NCBI GenBank assembly: GCA_963662245.2
Contig: CAXXVQ010000008.1
Location: forward strand, 496,001 to 560,000
Source of the DNA: JAFGVL01 sp963662245
Lineage (GTDB): Bacteria; Bacteroidota; Bacteroidia; Bacteroidales; Paludibacteraceae
DNA: 64,000 nt
Reading direction: 5' to 3'
Shown here: positions 45,780-53,849 of the stretch, piece after piece
How positions within the stretch are numbered: position 1 is the first letter of the stretch
Layout of the letters: each line of letters starts with the position of its first letter
Notes under the pieces: generated by a model
The model's input: only the letters and a program-made list of their open reading frames with translations
What the model was told of the DNA's origin: nothing
Database searches by the model: none
Made by a program: the position numbers and the translations under genes

Positions 45780-45865
45780 ATTAGCAAATTAGCATATTGG
45801 GTAATTAGCAAATTATGATTAACAATTTTTATTTGCTAATCTGCTAATTCTCAAATTTGCTCATT
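45780..45865. repeat. A/T-rich inverted repeat in the hisG-hisD spacer
   Basis: TTAGCAAATTAGCATATTGG on the left and TTGCTAATCTGCTAATTCTC on the right can pair over about 15 bases around a short A/T loop. The same units (GCAAATTAGC, GCTAAT) recur in other spacers of the window at 13795-13850 and 39090-39158. Confidence 0.5.
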
Positions 45866-46717
45866 TTATAGAATCATTTTTTCAATAGGAACAACTAAAA
45901 TACCTTCAGCACCTAAAGCTTTTAGTTTGCTGATAATATCCCAGAAATCTTTTTCTTTGATAACTGATTGCAAAGAGCTCCAACCTTCTTCTACAAGAGG
46001 AGTCACTGTTGGTGCTTTCATGCCCGGAAGCAATGCGCAAACATCAGCAATTTTAGCGTTAGGGATATTTAGTACGATATATTTTTTCCCTTCAGCATTT
46101 TTGTACGAGTCAAAGCGGAAAAGCATTTCGTCAAGGATTGCTTTTTTCTCGGTAGAAAGATTTTTGTTGGCAATCATTAAAGCTTCTGACTTCATTACCA
46201 CTTCCACTTCTTTCAAGTTGTTGCTGATAAGTGTACCACCAGAACTAACGATATCAAAAATACAGTCAGCTAAACCAATACCCGGAGCAATTTCTACAGA
46301 ACCGGTTATTTCATGGATTTCTGCACTAACATTGCTCCTTTCTAAGAATCGGCTAAGGATTTTTGGGTAAGAAGTAGCAATTTTTTTGCCTTCAAACCAG
46401 TTAACGCCAGTGTAATCTTCAGCTTTAGGAATGGCTAAAGAAAGACGGCATTTACTAAAATCAAGACGCTTTACAATCGCTGCGTCCTCAGCTTTTTCTT
46501 CATATTCGTTTTCTCCCACAACACCAACATCTGCAATTCCACTAGCAACAGCTTGAGGAATATCGTCGTCGCGTAAGTAAAGAACCTCAACAGGGAAATT
46601 CTTTGATGGGATTAATAATGTTCTTTTTCCTGATTCAATTTTAATGCTTGATTCTGCAAACATTGTCATTGTTTCTTCGTGTAGTCGGCCTTTAGCCTGT
46701 ACTGCAATTCTTAGCAT
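45866..46717 (-). CDS. hisG: ATP phosphoribosyltransferase, long form
   Basis: 283 residues, so the long homohexameric form with its own C-terminal regulatory domain, not the short form needing HisZ. It condenses ATP and PRPP in the first, feedback-controlled step of histidine synthesis. Motifs: LRIAVQAKGRLHEETMTMF at the N-terminus, ADVGVVGENEYEEKAEDA, and the PRPP loop region IHEITGSVEIAPGIGLADCI. The C-terminal domain (IPNAKIADVCALLPGMKAPT) binds histidine. It lies 8 nt after the thioesterase gene. Confidence 0.97.
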   Translation of the reverse strand: MLRIAVQAKGRLHEETMTMFAESSIKIESGKRTLLIPSKNFPVEVLYLRDDDIPQAVASGIADVGVVGENEYEEKAEDAAIVKRLDFSKCRLSLAIPKAEDYTGVNWFEGKKIATSYPKILSRFLERSNVSAEIHEITGSVEIAPGIGLADCIFDIVSSGGTLISNNLKEVEVVMKSEALMIANKNLSTEKKAILDEMLFRFDSYKNAEGKKYIVLNIPNAKIADVCALLPGMKAPTVTPLVEEGWSSLQSVIKEKDFWDIISKLKALGAEGILVVPIEKMIL

Positions 46718-46725
46718 AGTAGTTT

Positions 46726-47223
46726 TTAATATGGTGAATTAAAAATTGAATAATCTTCTTCTATATCAGGATCTTTATACCTGAATTTCTCTTTTGCCAC
46801 ATCGCGTGGGAATGTAATATAGCTGATGTCAGCTTTTGCACAAAGTTCATTGTTTACATTGTGTATTTCAACTTCCACATGGGCAATATTGTGCGACACC
46901 TCTTTTAATTTAGCGCGAATGGAAATTGTGCCTTGATTTATGTGGACGACTTTAACAAATTTTGCTTCTAGCTTATAGGTTACAGCACTTGTTTTTAGTT
47001 TGTCAATTACAGCCCAAGCTCCTGTTTCGTCCATCAATGCACACTGTATGCCCCCATGCAGTGTATTTAACCAACTTTGAAAATCTTCTTTCGGATGCCA
47101 AACGCAAAGTATGTATTCGCCATCTTCATAAAATTCTAAATGCAATCCGTGAGGATTATGTGGAGAACTTCCGAAACAACGATTTGTTTCGTCATCATTC
47201 CACGGGTTAATTATTTTTCTCAT
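46726..47223 (-). CDS. PaaI-type hotdog thioesterase at the head of the histidine operon
   Basis: 165 residues from the ATG at 47223, which has AAGGAGC just upstream; the frame could be extended to 47256 but that enters the attenuator region. The hotdog fold is seen in WLNTLHGGIQCALMDETGAWAV, with HGG and the Asp/Glu pair of the active site, and in TVSIRAKLKEV-like TISIRAKLKEVSHNIAHVEV. Such enzymes hydrolyse acyl-CoA thioesters. It is the first full gene after the His leader and only 8 nt before hisG. No step of histidine synthesis needs a thioesterase, so its place here is unexplained. Confidence 0.88.
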   Translation of the reverse strand: MRKIINPWNDDETNRCFGSSPHNPHGLHLEFYEDGEYILCVWHPKEDFQSWLNTLHGGIQCALMDETGAWAVIDKLKTSAVTYKLEAKFVKVVHINQGTISIRAKLKEVSHNIAHVEVEIHNVNNELCAKADISYITFPRDVAKEKFRYKDPDIEEDYSIFNSPY

Positions 47224-47254
47224 AAGCTCCTTGTTTTTATGGTGTCTAGAGAAC

Positions 47255-47282
47255 AAAAAAAGCTCACCGGATACGGCAAGCT
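47255..47282 (-). terminator. Attenuator terminator of the histidine operon
   Basis: On the minus strand AGCTTGCCG-TATC-CGGTGAGCT (9 bp with two G-U pairs) followed by a run of seven T's, 32 nt before the thioesterase start. It lies downstream of the leader ORF and upstream of the first structural gene, where a constitutive terminator would silence the operon. It is therefore best read as the 3:4 stem of an attenuator. Confidence 0.8.
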
Positions 47283-47350
47283 CTTACTATCTTGTAAACA
47301 AATCAATATTGGCTCACCGGCTTATCCCAGAAAGAAATGATGGTGAGCAG
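47255..47350 (-). ncRNA. Histidine operon leader RNA with alternative stems
   Basis: Four segments, in transcript order: segment 1 GCTCACC (47348-47342), inside the His codons; segment 2 GGATAAGCCGGTGAGCC (about 47327-47311); segment 3 AGCTTGCCGTATCC (47282-47269); segment 4 CGGTGAGCT (47269-47261) then T's. 1 pairs with 2 over 7 bp (GCTCACC/GGTGAGC). 2 can pair with 3 (GGATA with TATCC, AGC with GCT), which blocks the 3:4 terminator. A ribosome stalled at the His codons would cover segment 1 and free 2 for 3. Segment 4 repeats GGTGAGC, so 1 could also pair there. Confidence 0.75.
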
Positions 47351-47372
47351 TATGGATATTGTTTGTTTTCAT
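47322..47372 (-). CDS. hisL: Histidine operon leader peptide
   Basis: A 16-codon ORF, MKTNNIHTAHHHFFLG, with His at positions 7, 10, 11 and 12 (four of sixteen codons, three consecutive). It starts about 12 nt after the predicted transcription start and stops inside segment 2 of the leader RNA (TAA in GGATAAGCC). Such His-rich leader peptides are the sensors of ribosome-mediated attenuation in enterobacterial his operons; charged tRNA-His supply decides whether the ribosome stalls. A Shine-Dalgarno is not evident, as is common in Bacteroidota. Confidence 0.82.
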   Translation of the reverse strand: MKTNNIHTAHHHFFLG

Positions 47373-47390
47373 TTTTAATGTTTTGTGCTA

Positions 47391-47421
47391 CAAAGCTAAA
47401 AGAAAAAATCTATTTTGTCAA
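47391..47421 (-). promoter_or_regulatory. Promoter of the histidine operon
   Basis: On the minus strand TTG (47421-47419) and TAGCTTTG (47398-47391), 20 nt apart, match the Bacteroidota consensus. The start would be near 47384, just upstream of the leader peptide ATG at 47372. Confidence 0.75.
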
Positions 47422-47446
47422 TAGGTACTAAATGAAAAGTCTATAA

Positions 47447-47477
47447 AAAAGAAAAGTCTACCAATGAGGTAGACTTT
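47447..47477 (-). terminator. Terminator of the small VDT-repeat lipoprotein
   Basis: AAAGTCTACC / GGTAGACTTT stem, loop of 5, then a T-rich run on the minus strand. It separates the lipoprotein gene from the histidine promoter. Confidence 0.85.
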
Positions 47478-47498
47478 CAATTTCTTTTTTGCGGCTAA

Positions 47499-47684
47499 TT
47501 ACTCAGCAACTGCAACAGCAGCAGTGTCAGCAACTGTAGTATCAACAACAGCTACAGTGTCAACAGCAACAACAGCAGTATCAACAGCCATAGAATCTAC
47601 AGCAGGAGCTTCTTCAGCTTTTTTACCACAAGAAGCAAGAGCGATAGTAGTAGCAACAGCAGCAAATAAAATTACTTTTTTCAT
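47499..47684 (-). CDS. Small lipoprotein with Val-Asp-Thr/Ala repeats
   Basis: 61 residues from the ATG at 47684. The signal MKKVILFAAVATTIALASC has a lipobox, followed by GKKAEEAPAVDS and a low-complexity stretch of VDT/VDS/AVA units to the C-terminus. Such short acidic, repetitive lipoproteins are common in Bacteroidota and often abundant; function unknown. A minus-strand -7-like TACATTTG lies at 47743-47750. Monocistronic. Confidence 0.75.
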   Translation of the reverse strand: MKKVILFAAVATTIALASCGKKAEEAPAVDSMAVDTAVVAVDTVAVVDTTVADTAAVAVAE

Positions 47685-47932
47685 TTTTTTTCTTTTTAAA
47701 AGATTAAACATTAATGTTTTTGTGTTGAATCAAATTCGAGTACAAATGTACAAGCTATTTTTTAATAAAAAAGGGAATTGTTATTTTTTTTTATTAGGGA
47801 TGTAATTTTTTTAAAAGAAATGAGTCTTCATTAAGAAGTGTGATATTTTCGTCAATTAAACTGTTGGAGAATAGTTTGTTAAATGTTTGGTATATTTTAC
47901 GGTTTATTAATATAATATCATTTAAGGAATAG

Positions 47933-48724
47933 TTATAAACCTTGTTTTTTTGCCTCATTCCATATCTTATCCATTTCTTCTAAACTCATCTCTTTTAGGG
48001 GTTTTCCAATCTTTTTACTTCCTTCTTCAACATAGTTGAAACGGCGGATGAATTTTTGATTGGTTTTTTCGAGTGCGTTTTCAGGGTCGATTCCATATAA
48101 GCGACTAGCGTTAATTATACTGAATAGGAAGTCTCCAAACTCTTCTTCCATTTTTTCAGTGTCATTAGCTGCTATTTCAACTTTTAATTCATTCAGTTCC
48201 TCATTTACCTTGTCCCAAACCTGTTCTTTGTTTTCCCAATCAAAACCAACATTGCGGGCTTTGTCTTGAATTCTATAGGATTTTATTAAAGCTGGAAGTC
48301 CATTTGGTACGCCGGAAAGTACGGTTTTGTTACCTCCTTTTTCTTTTTGTTTAAGTTCTTCCCAGTTCTTTTCTACATCAGAAGCGTTATTTGCTTCAGT
48401 GTCTGCAAAAATGTGTGGATGTCTGTAAATAAGTTTTTGACAGAGTGTGTCGCAAACATCTTTTATTGTAAAGTCATTGGTTTCACTTGCTATTTCAGCG
48501 TAGAAAACGATGTGTAGCAAAAGGTCACCAAGCTCTTTTTTTATGTCATGCATATTCTTTTGAATAATGGCATCGGCTAGTTCGTAAGTTTCTTCAATGG
48601 TAAGTGGGCGAATGCTATCAAAAGTTTGTACGCTGTCCCAAGGACATTTTGCGCGTAACTCAGTCATTATGTTTAGTAGTTGTTCAAAAGAAGCTAAGGT
48701 GTCTTTCATTTGGTTGTCATCCAT
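47933..48724 (-). CDS. mazG: Nucleoside triphosphate pyrophosphohydrolase MazG
   Basis: 263 residues with two MazG repeats. The first has LRAKCPWDSVQTFDSIRPLT and EETYELADAI then KKELGDLLLHIVFYAEIA, the ExxE and ExxD magnesium sites. The second has NEELNELKVEIAANDTEKMEEEFGDFLFSI. It hydrolyses non-canonical or excess NTPs to NMP and PPi. A minus-strand TAACTTTG element at 48752-48759 may be its promoter. It is divergent from the small membrane protein gene. Confidence 0.95.
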   Translation of the reverse strand: MDDNQMKDTLASFEQLLNIMTELRAKCPWDSVQTFDSIRPLTIEETYELADAIIQKNMHDIKKELGDLLLHIVFYAEIASETNDFTIKDVCDTLCQKLIYRHPHIFADTEANNASDVEKNWEELKQKEKGGNKTVLSGVPNGLPALIKSYRIQDKARNVGFDWENKEQVWDKVNEELNELKVEIAANDTEKMEEEFGDFLFSIINASRLYGIDPENALEKTNQKFIRRFNYVEEGSKKIGKPLKEMSLEEMDKIWNEAKKQGL

Positions 48725-48809
48725 AATTGGTCATCTTATTATTTAAGCAAACAAAGTTATCTATTTACGACTGAAAACTTTATTTTTGTTATTAAATAAA
48801 GCTGAAATT

Positions 48810-49088
48810 ATGAAAAAGAAGTACAAAATGCTGATTTGGTCAATCGTATTAGATGGGATTGGCTTGTTGTCGTATTGGGTTCCTGTTGTAGGAGAAGGAA
48901 TTGATATGGTTTGGGCTCCCGCAGCAGGTTGGGTGTTTTACAAAATGTACGGAGGCAAAGTAGGAATAATTGGTGGTGTTGTTACTATGCTTGAAGAGGT
49001 TTTTCCATTCTCTGATATTCTTCCAACCTTTACAATTGGCTGGTTGGTGAAAGAGTTTTATCTTGACAGAAAACACCTTAAAGAATAG
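48810..49088 (+). CDS. Small conserved membrane protein
   Basis: 92 residues from the ATG at 48810 (a longer frame starts at 48786). Hydrophobic segments are IVLDGIGLLSYWVPVVGEGI and the Gly-rich VGIIGGVVTMLEEVFPF, then LPTFTIGWLVKEFYL. The WAPAAGWVFYKMYGGK stretch is distinctive, but I know no function. A TATTTTTG -7-like element lies at 48781-48788. Its 3' end overlaps the patatin 3' end by 11 nt, convergently. Confidence 0.7.
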   Translation: MKKKYKMLIWSIVLDGIGLLSYWVPVVGEGIDMVWAPAAGWVFYKMYGGKVGIIGGVVTMLEEVFPFSDILPTFTIGWLVKEFYLDRKHLKE

Positions 49089-49889
49089 CTTGTTTTAGTT
49101 CTAAGATGTCGGGGTGTTCTTCTATGTATTTTAAAGTTGACTCGTATCCAATTTCATATATCTTATCATATTTCTCAAAATTGAATTCGTGAAATTTCTT
49201 GATTGCTGGCGGTTCAATAATGAAATCACAAAGCTCTCTTCCGGGAATGGAATTTCTGTGCTCAATACCCCTAATTGTAAGTGCCATCATTTCGTTGGTG
49301 TTCTTGATTACTTTTTTATAATAGTGTGGCAATACATCTACTCCAATTAATTTTTCACATTTATCTCTAAGTGTTTGTGCGGGAAGATTATTGAATAATC
49401 CGCCATCAACATAAGTGTGGTTGTTAATTTCAATGGACTCAAAAACAAATGGAATAGATGCTGATGCAACCACATAGTCATGAAGTTGATTCCCTGTGCT
49501 AATTATTTCCCAACTTGCTTTATTGATGTTTGAAACGCAGACATAATAATCCCTTTGTAGTTCATCAAAGCTATTGTGCGGAACAAGTTCAGTTAGCAGT
49601 TTACGCAAGAGCTTGTGTGAGGAAAATCCAAGTTTATGAAAGCTAGGATTAATTAGTGCAGAGATCTTGTACATTTTTTCATCTCTTACTACTCTAAGCA
49701 TTTCTTTTGGTAAAACACCATTAGCATAAAGAACTCCAAAAATTGCTCCCATACTCGATCCGGAAACGATTTCAGGATAAATGTCATTTTCCAATAAGCT
49801 TGCAATACTCCAATATGAGCATAGCCTAATGCGCCACCACCACTTAGACAGATGCCACATTTAACTTTTTCTTTTGCCTCTCTAGTCAT
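49078..49889 (-). pseudogene. Patatin-like phospholipase with a one-base frameshift
   Basis: The N-terminus (49889 on) reads VKCGICLSGGGALGYAHIGV, the oxyanion hole, then runs out of frame. The rest, in another frame, reads LLENDIYPEIVSGSSMGAIF with the GxSxG nucleophile, and later TYVDGGLFNNLPAQ with the catalytic Asp. At 49798-49801 the minus strand reads CAAGCTTATTG where LQALLEND needs one more base (GCN TTA TTG), so a 1-nt deletion is inferred. Repaired length is 270 residues, normal for bacterial patatin-like lipid acyl hydrolases. All catalytic residues are present, so this is either a recent mutation or a sequencing error. Confidence 0.88.
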
Positions 49890-49895
49890 TTTGTA

Positions 49896-51563
49896 TTAGT
49901 CTGTAATTGTTTTTAAAACCAAACCGGATAGGCCTTCGATTTCAACCTCAAATAATTTTTTAGAAGACAGCTCTTTTGTAAGTTTCTTTTTGCTTAAAAG
50001 TTCAGTCCATTTAAGCTTTGCAGACTGCTCAATGTTTAAGTATTCAAACGCATGCTCTGGGATGTGTAATTCAACAGAAGCTGATTCTTGTGCAAAATTA
50101 ATAATTACTAAAAGCAGTTCATTTTCATGTTTGCGTATGAATGCAAATTGTTTTTCAGAATTGAATTGTGGGTTTTCATAATTTACCCACATTAGGTCGT
50201 AGAATTCTCCTTTTGAGATTGTGTCTTCTTTTTCTCTAAGAGTGAGGATTGTTTTATAGAAGTTTTGCAGCTCTTTTTGTTCCTCAGAAAGTAATTCTTG
50301 ATTTAACTTGCCGTCATTATACCAGTTTCTTAGAGAGTCGATGCTCCAGTAATCAAAAATAGTTGTTCTGCCATCTAGACCGCTGTAACCCTCTACATCC
50401 ATCCCGGATTCGCCAAGTTCTTGCCCGCTGTAAATCATTAGTGGAGAGTGTGTGTAAGTTGCAAGGAATAACATGCATGGCATGGCTTTTTTTGCATCTT
50501 TGGCAAAGAAGTCGGAGGCAATGCGTTGTTCGTCATGGTTTTCCATGAAGTTGAGCATATGCTTTTGGATGTCGCTAACAGCTTGCCAGGCACCGGTAAT
50601 TTGTGATGCTAAACCGTAACCACTAGCAATGGCTCTGGTTACTTCATACATTCCCACTTTATCATATAAGTAATCAAATTTACCATTGAAAATGTAATTG
50701 CGATATTCATTTGGATTATACACTTCTGCAATGAATATTACTTTTGGGAATTTGGCTTTTACTTGCGGTATTACCCAACCCCAAAATTCAACAGGAACCA
50801 TTTCTGCCATATCGCAACGGAAGCCATCCACCTTCTTTTTTGCCCAGAAGAGTAGTATGTCTCGCATTTTCATCCAAGTGTTTGGAATTGGGTCGAAATA
50901 TTTTTGCTGTCCAGCTACATAATCTACGCCGTAGTTAAGCTTAATAGTTTCGTACCAATCGTTTATGTTTGGAGTAGCTGTGAATTGGTCATTGCCGGTT
51001 GCCTTTGCCGGGAATTCCTCATAACCATGAGTGTCAAAGCTTGGTTGAAAAGCTTGTTGGTGGATATAGTAAAAGTTATTTTGTTGGCTAAATTGCCAGT
51101 CGATATTATCATCAGCTCCAAGGTCTTTTACGCCACGAGGTTTTGCATCCGATTTGTATTCGCGAGCCACATGGTTAGGAACAAAATCTATGATTACATT
51201 AAGGTTAGCCTTATGTGTTCTTTCAATTAGAGCTTCAAATTCCTTCATGCGATTCGGAATATCAACGGCCAAATCCGGATCAATATCATAGTAGTCCTTG
51301 ATGGCATAAGGTGAGCCGGCTTGACCTTTTACAATGCCTGCATGGTCTTTAGCAATGCCGTGCTTAGTGTAATCTGTTTTTGTGGCATGTTCAAGCAATC
51401 CAGTATACCAAATATGGGAGTAACCCATTTTTTGGATGGTCTGAAGAGCTTTTGGTGTAAAGTTATTTAGTTTTCCACAGCCATTTTCTGCTATGGTTCC
51501 GTTTGGGTTGTTGGTAGTTTCTGTGTTGCCAAAAAGGCGTGGTAATACTTGATAAATATTCAT
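49896..51563 (-). CDS. GH13 alpha-amylase-family glycoside hydrolase
   Basis: 555 residues. GH13 regions: VIIDFVPNHVAREY (region I), DGFRCDMAEMVPVEFW with the catalytic Asp (region II), KVIFIAEVYNPNEY with the acid/base Glu (region III) and LNFMENHDEQRIASDFFA with the third carboxylate (region IV). A beta-sandwich domain follows at the C-terminus. No signal peptide is visible, so it acts on alpha-glucans or maltodextrins in the cytoplasm. Genes 6 nt downstream (patatin) and 8 nt upstream (HExxH lipoprotein) are on the same strand, so it may be part of a three-gene unit. Confidence 0.94.
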   Translation of the reverse strand: MNIYQVLPRLFGNTETTNNPNGTIAENGCGKLNNFTPKALQTIQKMGYSHIWYTGLLEHATKTDYTKHGIAKDHAGIVKGQAGSPYAIKDYYDIDPDLAVDIPNRMKEFEALIERTHKANLNVIIDFVPNHVAREYKSDAKPRGVKDLGADDNIDWQFSQQNNFYYIHQQAFQPSFDTHGYEEFPAKATGNDQFTATPNINDWYETIKLNYGVDYVAGQQKYFDPIPNTWMKMRDILLFWAKKKVDGFRCDMAEMVPVEFWGWVIPQVKAKFPKVIFIAEVYNPNEYRNYIFNGKFDYLYDKVGMYEVTRAIASGYGLASQITGAWQAVSDIQKHMLNFMENHDEQRIASDFFAKDAKKAMPCMLFLATYTHSPLMIYSGQELGESGMDVEGYSGLDGRTTIFDYWSIDSLRNWYNDGKLNQELLSEEQKELQNFYKTILTLREKEDTISKGEFYDLMWVNYENPQFNSEKQFAFIRKHENELLLVIINFAQESASVELHIPEHAFEYLNIEQSAKLKWTELLSKKKLTKELSSKKLFEVEIEGLSGLVLKTITD

Positions 51564-51571
51564 ACTGTAGA

Positions 51572-52738
51572 TTATTTATTATCTAGTTTATGTTTTTTGA
51601 TGGAGAATACTTTAGGTTCTTTAGAGCTTACTGTCTTAGTTGTTGCTTTTTTGAATGATGTGTTATTTGCGTACACATAAAAATAATCGATTTGTAATGT
51701 AGAATTACCCGGAACTTCGAATCCATAATCACTTCCGTATTGAGTTTCTGTAAGTTGGTCATAGTATACGCATTCACCATTTATGAAGTAGTACAGATTT
51801 TGACCCACTTTTCTTAATCCAATCACATTAAAATCATTATTTGCTATTTGTGACTTTGTGAGTTCCGTGTAGTATCCATAGGTTTTAGTATTGCCCATGA
51901 ACATGCGAGAATTATTGTTTATTGTAAAATAGTTTACATAAATAGGCGTAACGCATGATCCAAAAATTAATCCAAACATATCATCCGCACTTGATGAAGT
52001 AAACTTGATTCTTGCTTCAATATAAAAATCCTGAGATGTTTCAAGAGGAAGGTCTTTTAGAACAGGAACTAAATAGCCTTCATCCAGATTATTTGTGAAA
52101 GAATAGATGCCGTTATTGTATGTGCCTGAGTAATTAGTTAGGTAACCATATGCCCAATTTTGAGTTATTGTGCTAAAATTATCAGCAAAAATTAATGTAT
52201 CAGTGCTAAGAGATTGTTTTGTGGATTGAGTTGTCCAATATGGCTCTGCTGTGCTGGCGTTAAAGAGTTCGTCGAGGTAATATTCTCTACGAATTCCTCT
52301 ATAGTTAATATTCCAGCTACGACCATCCACTTCATCTCCTCCACACATTATTGAGGCCCAATCGCCATTTGATAAATAGGCATTTTTGTGGCTGCGAAGA
52401 AGTAGGCCATGTCCCAGTTCGTGAAAAACGAGGTCTTCGTATATTTCATCCGCATTTTGAGCACCGGTAATGTTGTTCCAATATTCGGTATCAAAAACAA
52501 TTCTGATAGGGTTTTCGTAATAGCAGCGTCCGGCAACATTGTCTTCTAGGTCGCCAAACTTCATTATTAATCCGGACTCTTGTAGATTAAATGTGTGTCC
52601 ACGGAGTTTAGCTTCGGTTAAGAATCTTTGCAAGTATTCATTTAGTGTGTCATTAACCTTATAAGTTGTACTGTCATCATCTTGGCATGATGATAACAGT
52701 ATAGATAAAAGGGATAATATGAATAAAAATTTTCTCAC
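51572..52738 (-). CDS. Lipoprotein with HExxH metallopeptidase motif and C-terminal lectin-like domain
   Basis: 388 residues, starting at a GTG at 52738. The signal MRKFLFILSLLSILLSSC has a lipobox. Residues about 95-140 contain VFHELGHGLLLRSHKNAYL: an HExxH with a third His after six residues, then WASIMCGG, which could be a Met-turn. This is the layout of metzincin-like zinc peptidases. From about residue 180 a concanavalin-like beta sandwich follows (LIFADNFSTITQNWAYGYL ... DFYIEARIKFTSSSADDMFG). It should be anchored on the cell surface. No family name can be given with certainty. Confidence 0.8.
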   Translation of the reverse strand: MRKFLFILSLLSILLSSCQDDDSTTYKVNDTLNEYLQRFLTEAKLRGHTFNLQESGLIMKFGDLEDNVAGRCYYENPIRIVFDTEYWNNITGAQNADEIYEDLVFHELGHGLLLRSHKNAYLSNGDWASIMCGGDEVDGRSWNINYRGIRREYYLDELFNASTAEPYWTTQSTKQSLSTDTLIFADNFSTITQNWAYGYLTNYSGTYNNGIYSFTNNLDEGYLVPVLKDLPLETSQDFYIEARIKFTSSSADDMFGLIFGSCVTPIYVNYFTINNNSRMFMGNTKTYGYYTELTKSQIANNDFNVIGLRKVGQNLYYFINGECVYYDQLTETQYGSDYGFEVPGNSTLQIDYFYVYANNTSFKKATTKTVSSKEPKVFSIKKHKLDNK

Positions 52739-52763
52739 ACTAAAATCAGTCCTGCTTTTGGAT

Positions 52764-53556
52764 TTATTCTACCGGAATAGCAAACTCGGTTCCATTGAAC
52801 TCATAGGTTTCAGACTCTCTTTGAACTTCGCCGTTATCGTCAGTGGTTCTTACTTCAATTATCTTTTTCTTTGGGTTAAAGATGATTAATGACTTATCTG
52901 ATCTTTTTTTTGTTTGGGTTATACAAAACTGATATGTTGTGTTTTGTTTCCAGTTTATCAAAATCGTCATAAACCTTGAAAATCATTAGAGAATCAATGA
53001 GCTCAGTTCCTTCTATTTTGAATGTTTCAATGCTTGTGGAATAATCTTTTTCAGAGAAAATTGCATCTAGCTTTCCAAAATAGATAACCTCATTGCTGTC
53101 CTTCTCAAATGTTTCAATAGCAGTATAAAGGCCTTTTGGATTGAAATCGTCGTCCTCTACTAGCTTTGTTGAATAGACTTTGCCTTCTGCTTCGTATTGG
53201 AAGATGTTTTCGTAATATTTCATATCATCATTTTCTTCTTTTTGCCAAGAATAAATACGAAGTTTACCATCTTCGGATGTTGCAATAAACATGTATTTTC
53301 TCAACGAATCAAATGGTTGTGTCAGAGTAGATGCATCTTCAGATGTGTATTTAAGAAGTAAGTCAGTCAATATTTGATTTTCTTTCTTCAGATCCTCAAT
53401 TGGGTTAACTCGTCTTTTTGTAAGCTTAATTTCGTTGTTATAGCTATTTATTGTTTTGATATGTTCAAGTAGTTCTGATTCTGTAGGAGTCTTTTCTCCT
53501 GAAAATGCAAGAACTGTTAATGATAAAAGTAGTGTGCTTAGAAATAATTTTTTCAT
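52764..53556 (-). pseudogene. Exported protein of unknown function, frameshifted at an A8 run
   Basis: The N-terminal frame (53556 to 52894) has a signal peptide (MKKLFLSTLLLSLTVLAFSG) and ends abruptly with YNPNKKKIR just after eight A's (minus strand) near 52905-52912. A second frame continues to 52764 with KRSDKSLIIFNPKKKIIEVR and a sensible C-terminus. With seven A's the two join into a 263-residue protein. The homopolymer is a classical slippage site, either biological (on/off switching) or technical. The family is not recognised; the body is a beta-rich exported domain. Confidence 0.72.
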
Positions 53557-53567
53557 GGTAGTTTAGG

Positions 53568-53849
53568 TTAGATTAGGTCTTGCCATTCCGGCGTTTTATC
53601 GATTAGTGCTTTTACAAAGGGACAGATTGGAATAATCTTGTAGTTATTTGCTCGAGCAAATTCTACAACTTTTATTACTAGTTGTTTGCCCACGCCTTTT
53701 CCTCCTAATGAAGGGTCAACATTGGTGTGGTCAACAGCCATTTCATTTTCATTACGAAGCTTGTATGTTATTTTAGCTAGAACTTCGTTGTTTTCTGAAT
53801 AAACGAACTTTCCTTCCTTTTCTTGTTCTATATGTTGTATGTCTAACAT
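53568..53849 (-). CDS. Small GNAT-family N-acetyltransferase (NATD1/YjdJ type)
   Basis: 93 residues. The acetyl-CoA loop is in VDPSLGGKGVGKQLVIKVVE, preceded by MAVDHTNVDPSLGG and followed by YKIIPICPFVKALIDKTPEW, the arrangement of the minimal single-domain GNAT group. The substrate is unknown. It lies 11 nt upstream of the frameshifted exported-protein gene on the same strand. Confidence 0.92.
   Translation of the reverse strand: MLDIQHIEQEKEGKFVYSENNEVLAKITYKLRNENEMAVDHTNVDPSLGGKGVGKQLVIKVVEFARANNYKIIPICPFVKALIDKTPEWQDLI

Noticed and set aside
47255..47421. T-box riboswitch upstream of the his operon
   Set aside because: The conserved T-box sequence and specifier-loop layout are absent, while a His-rich leader ORF is present.
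52764..52970. Short ORF of 68 codons as a separate gene
   Set aside because: Its sequence continues the upstream frame across an A8 run, so it is the tail of a frameshifted gene.
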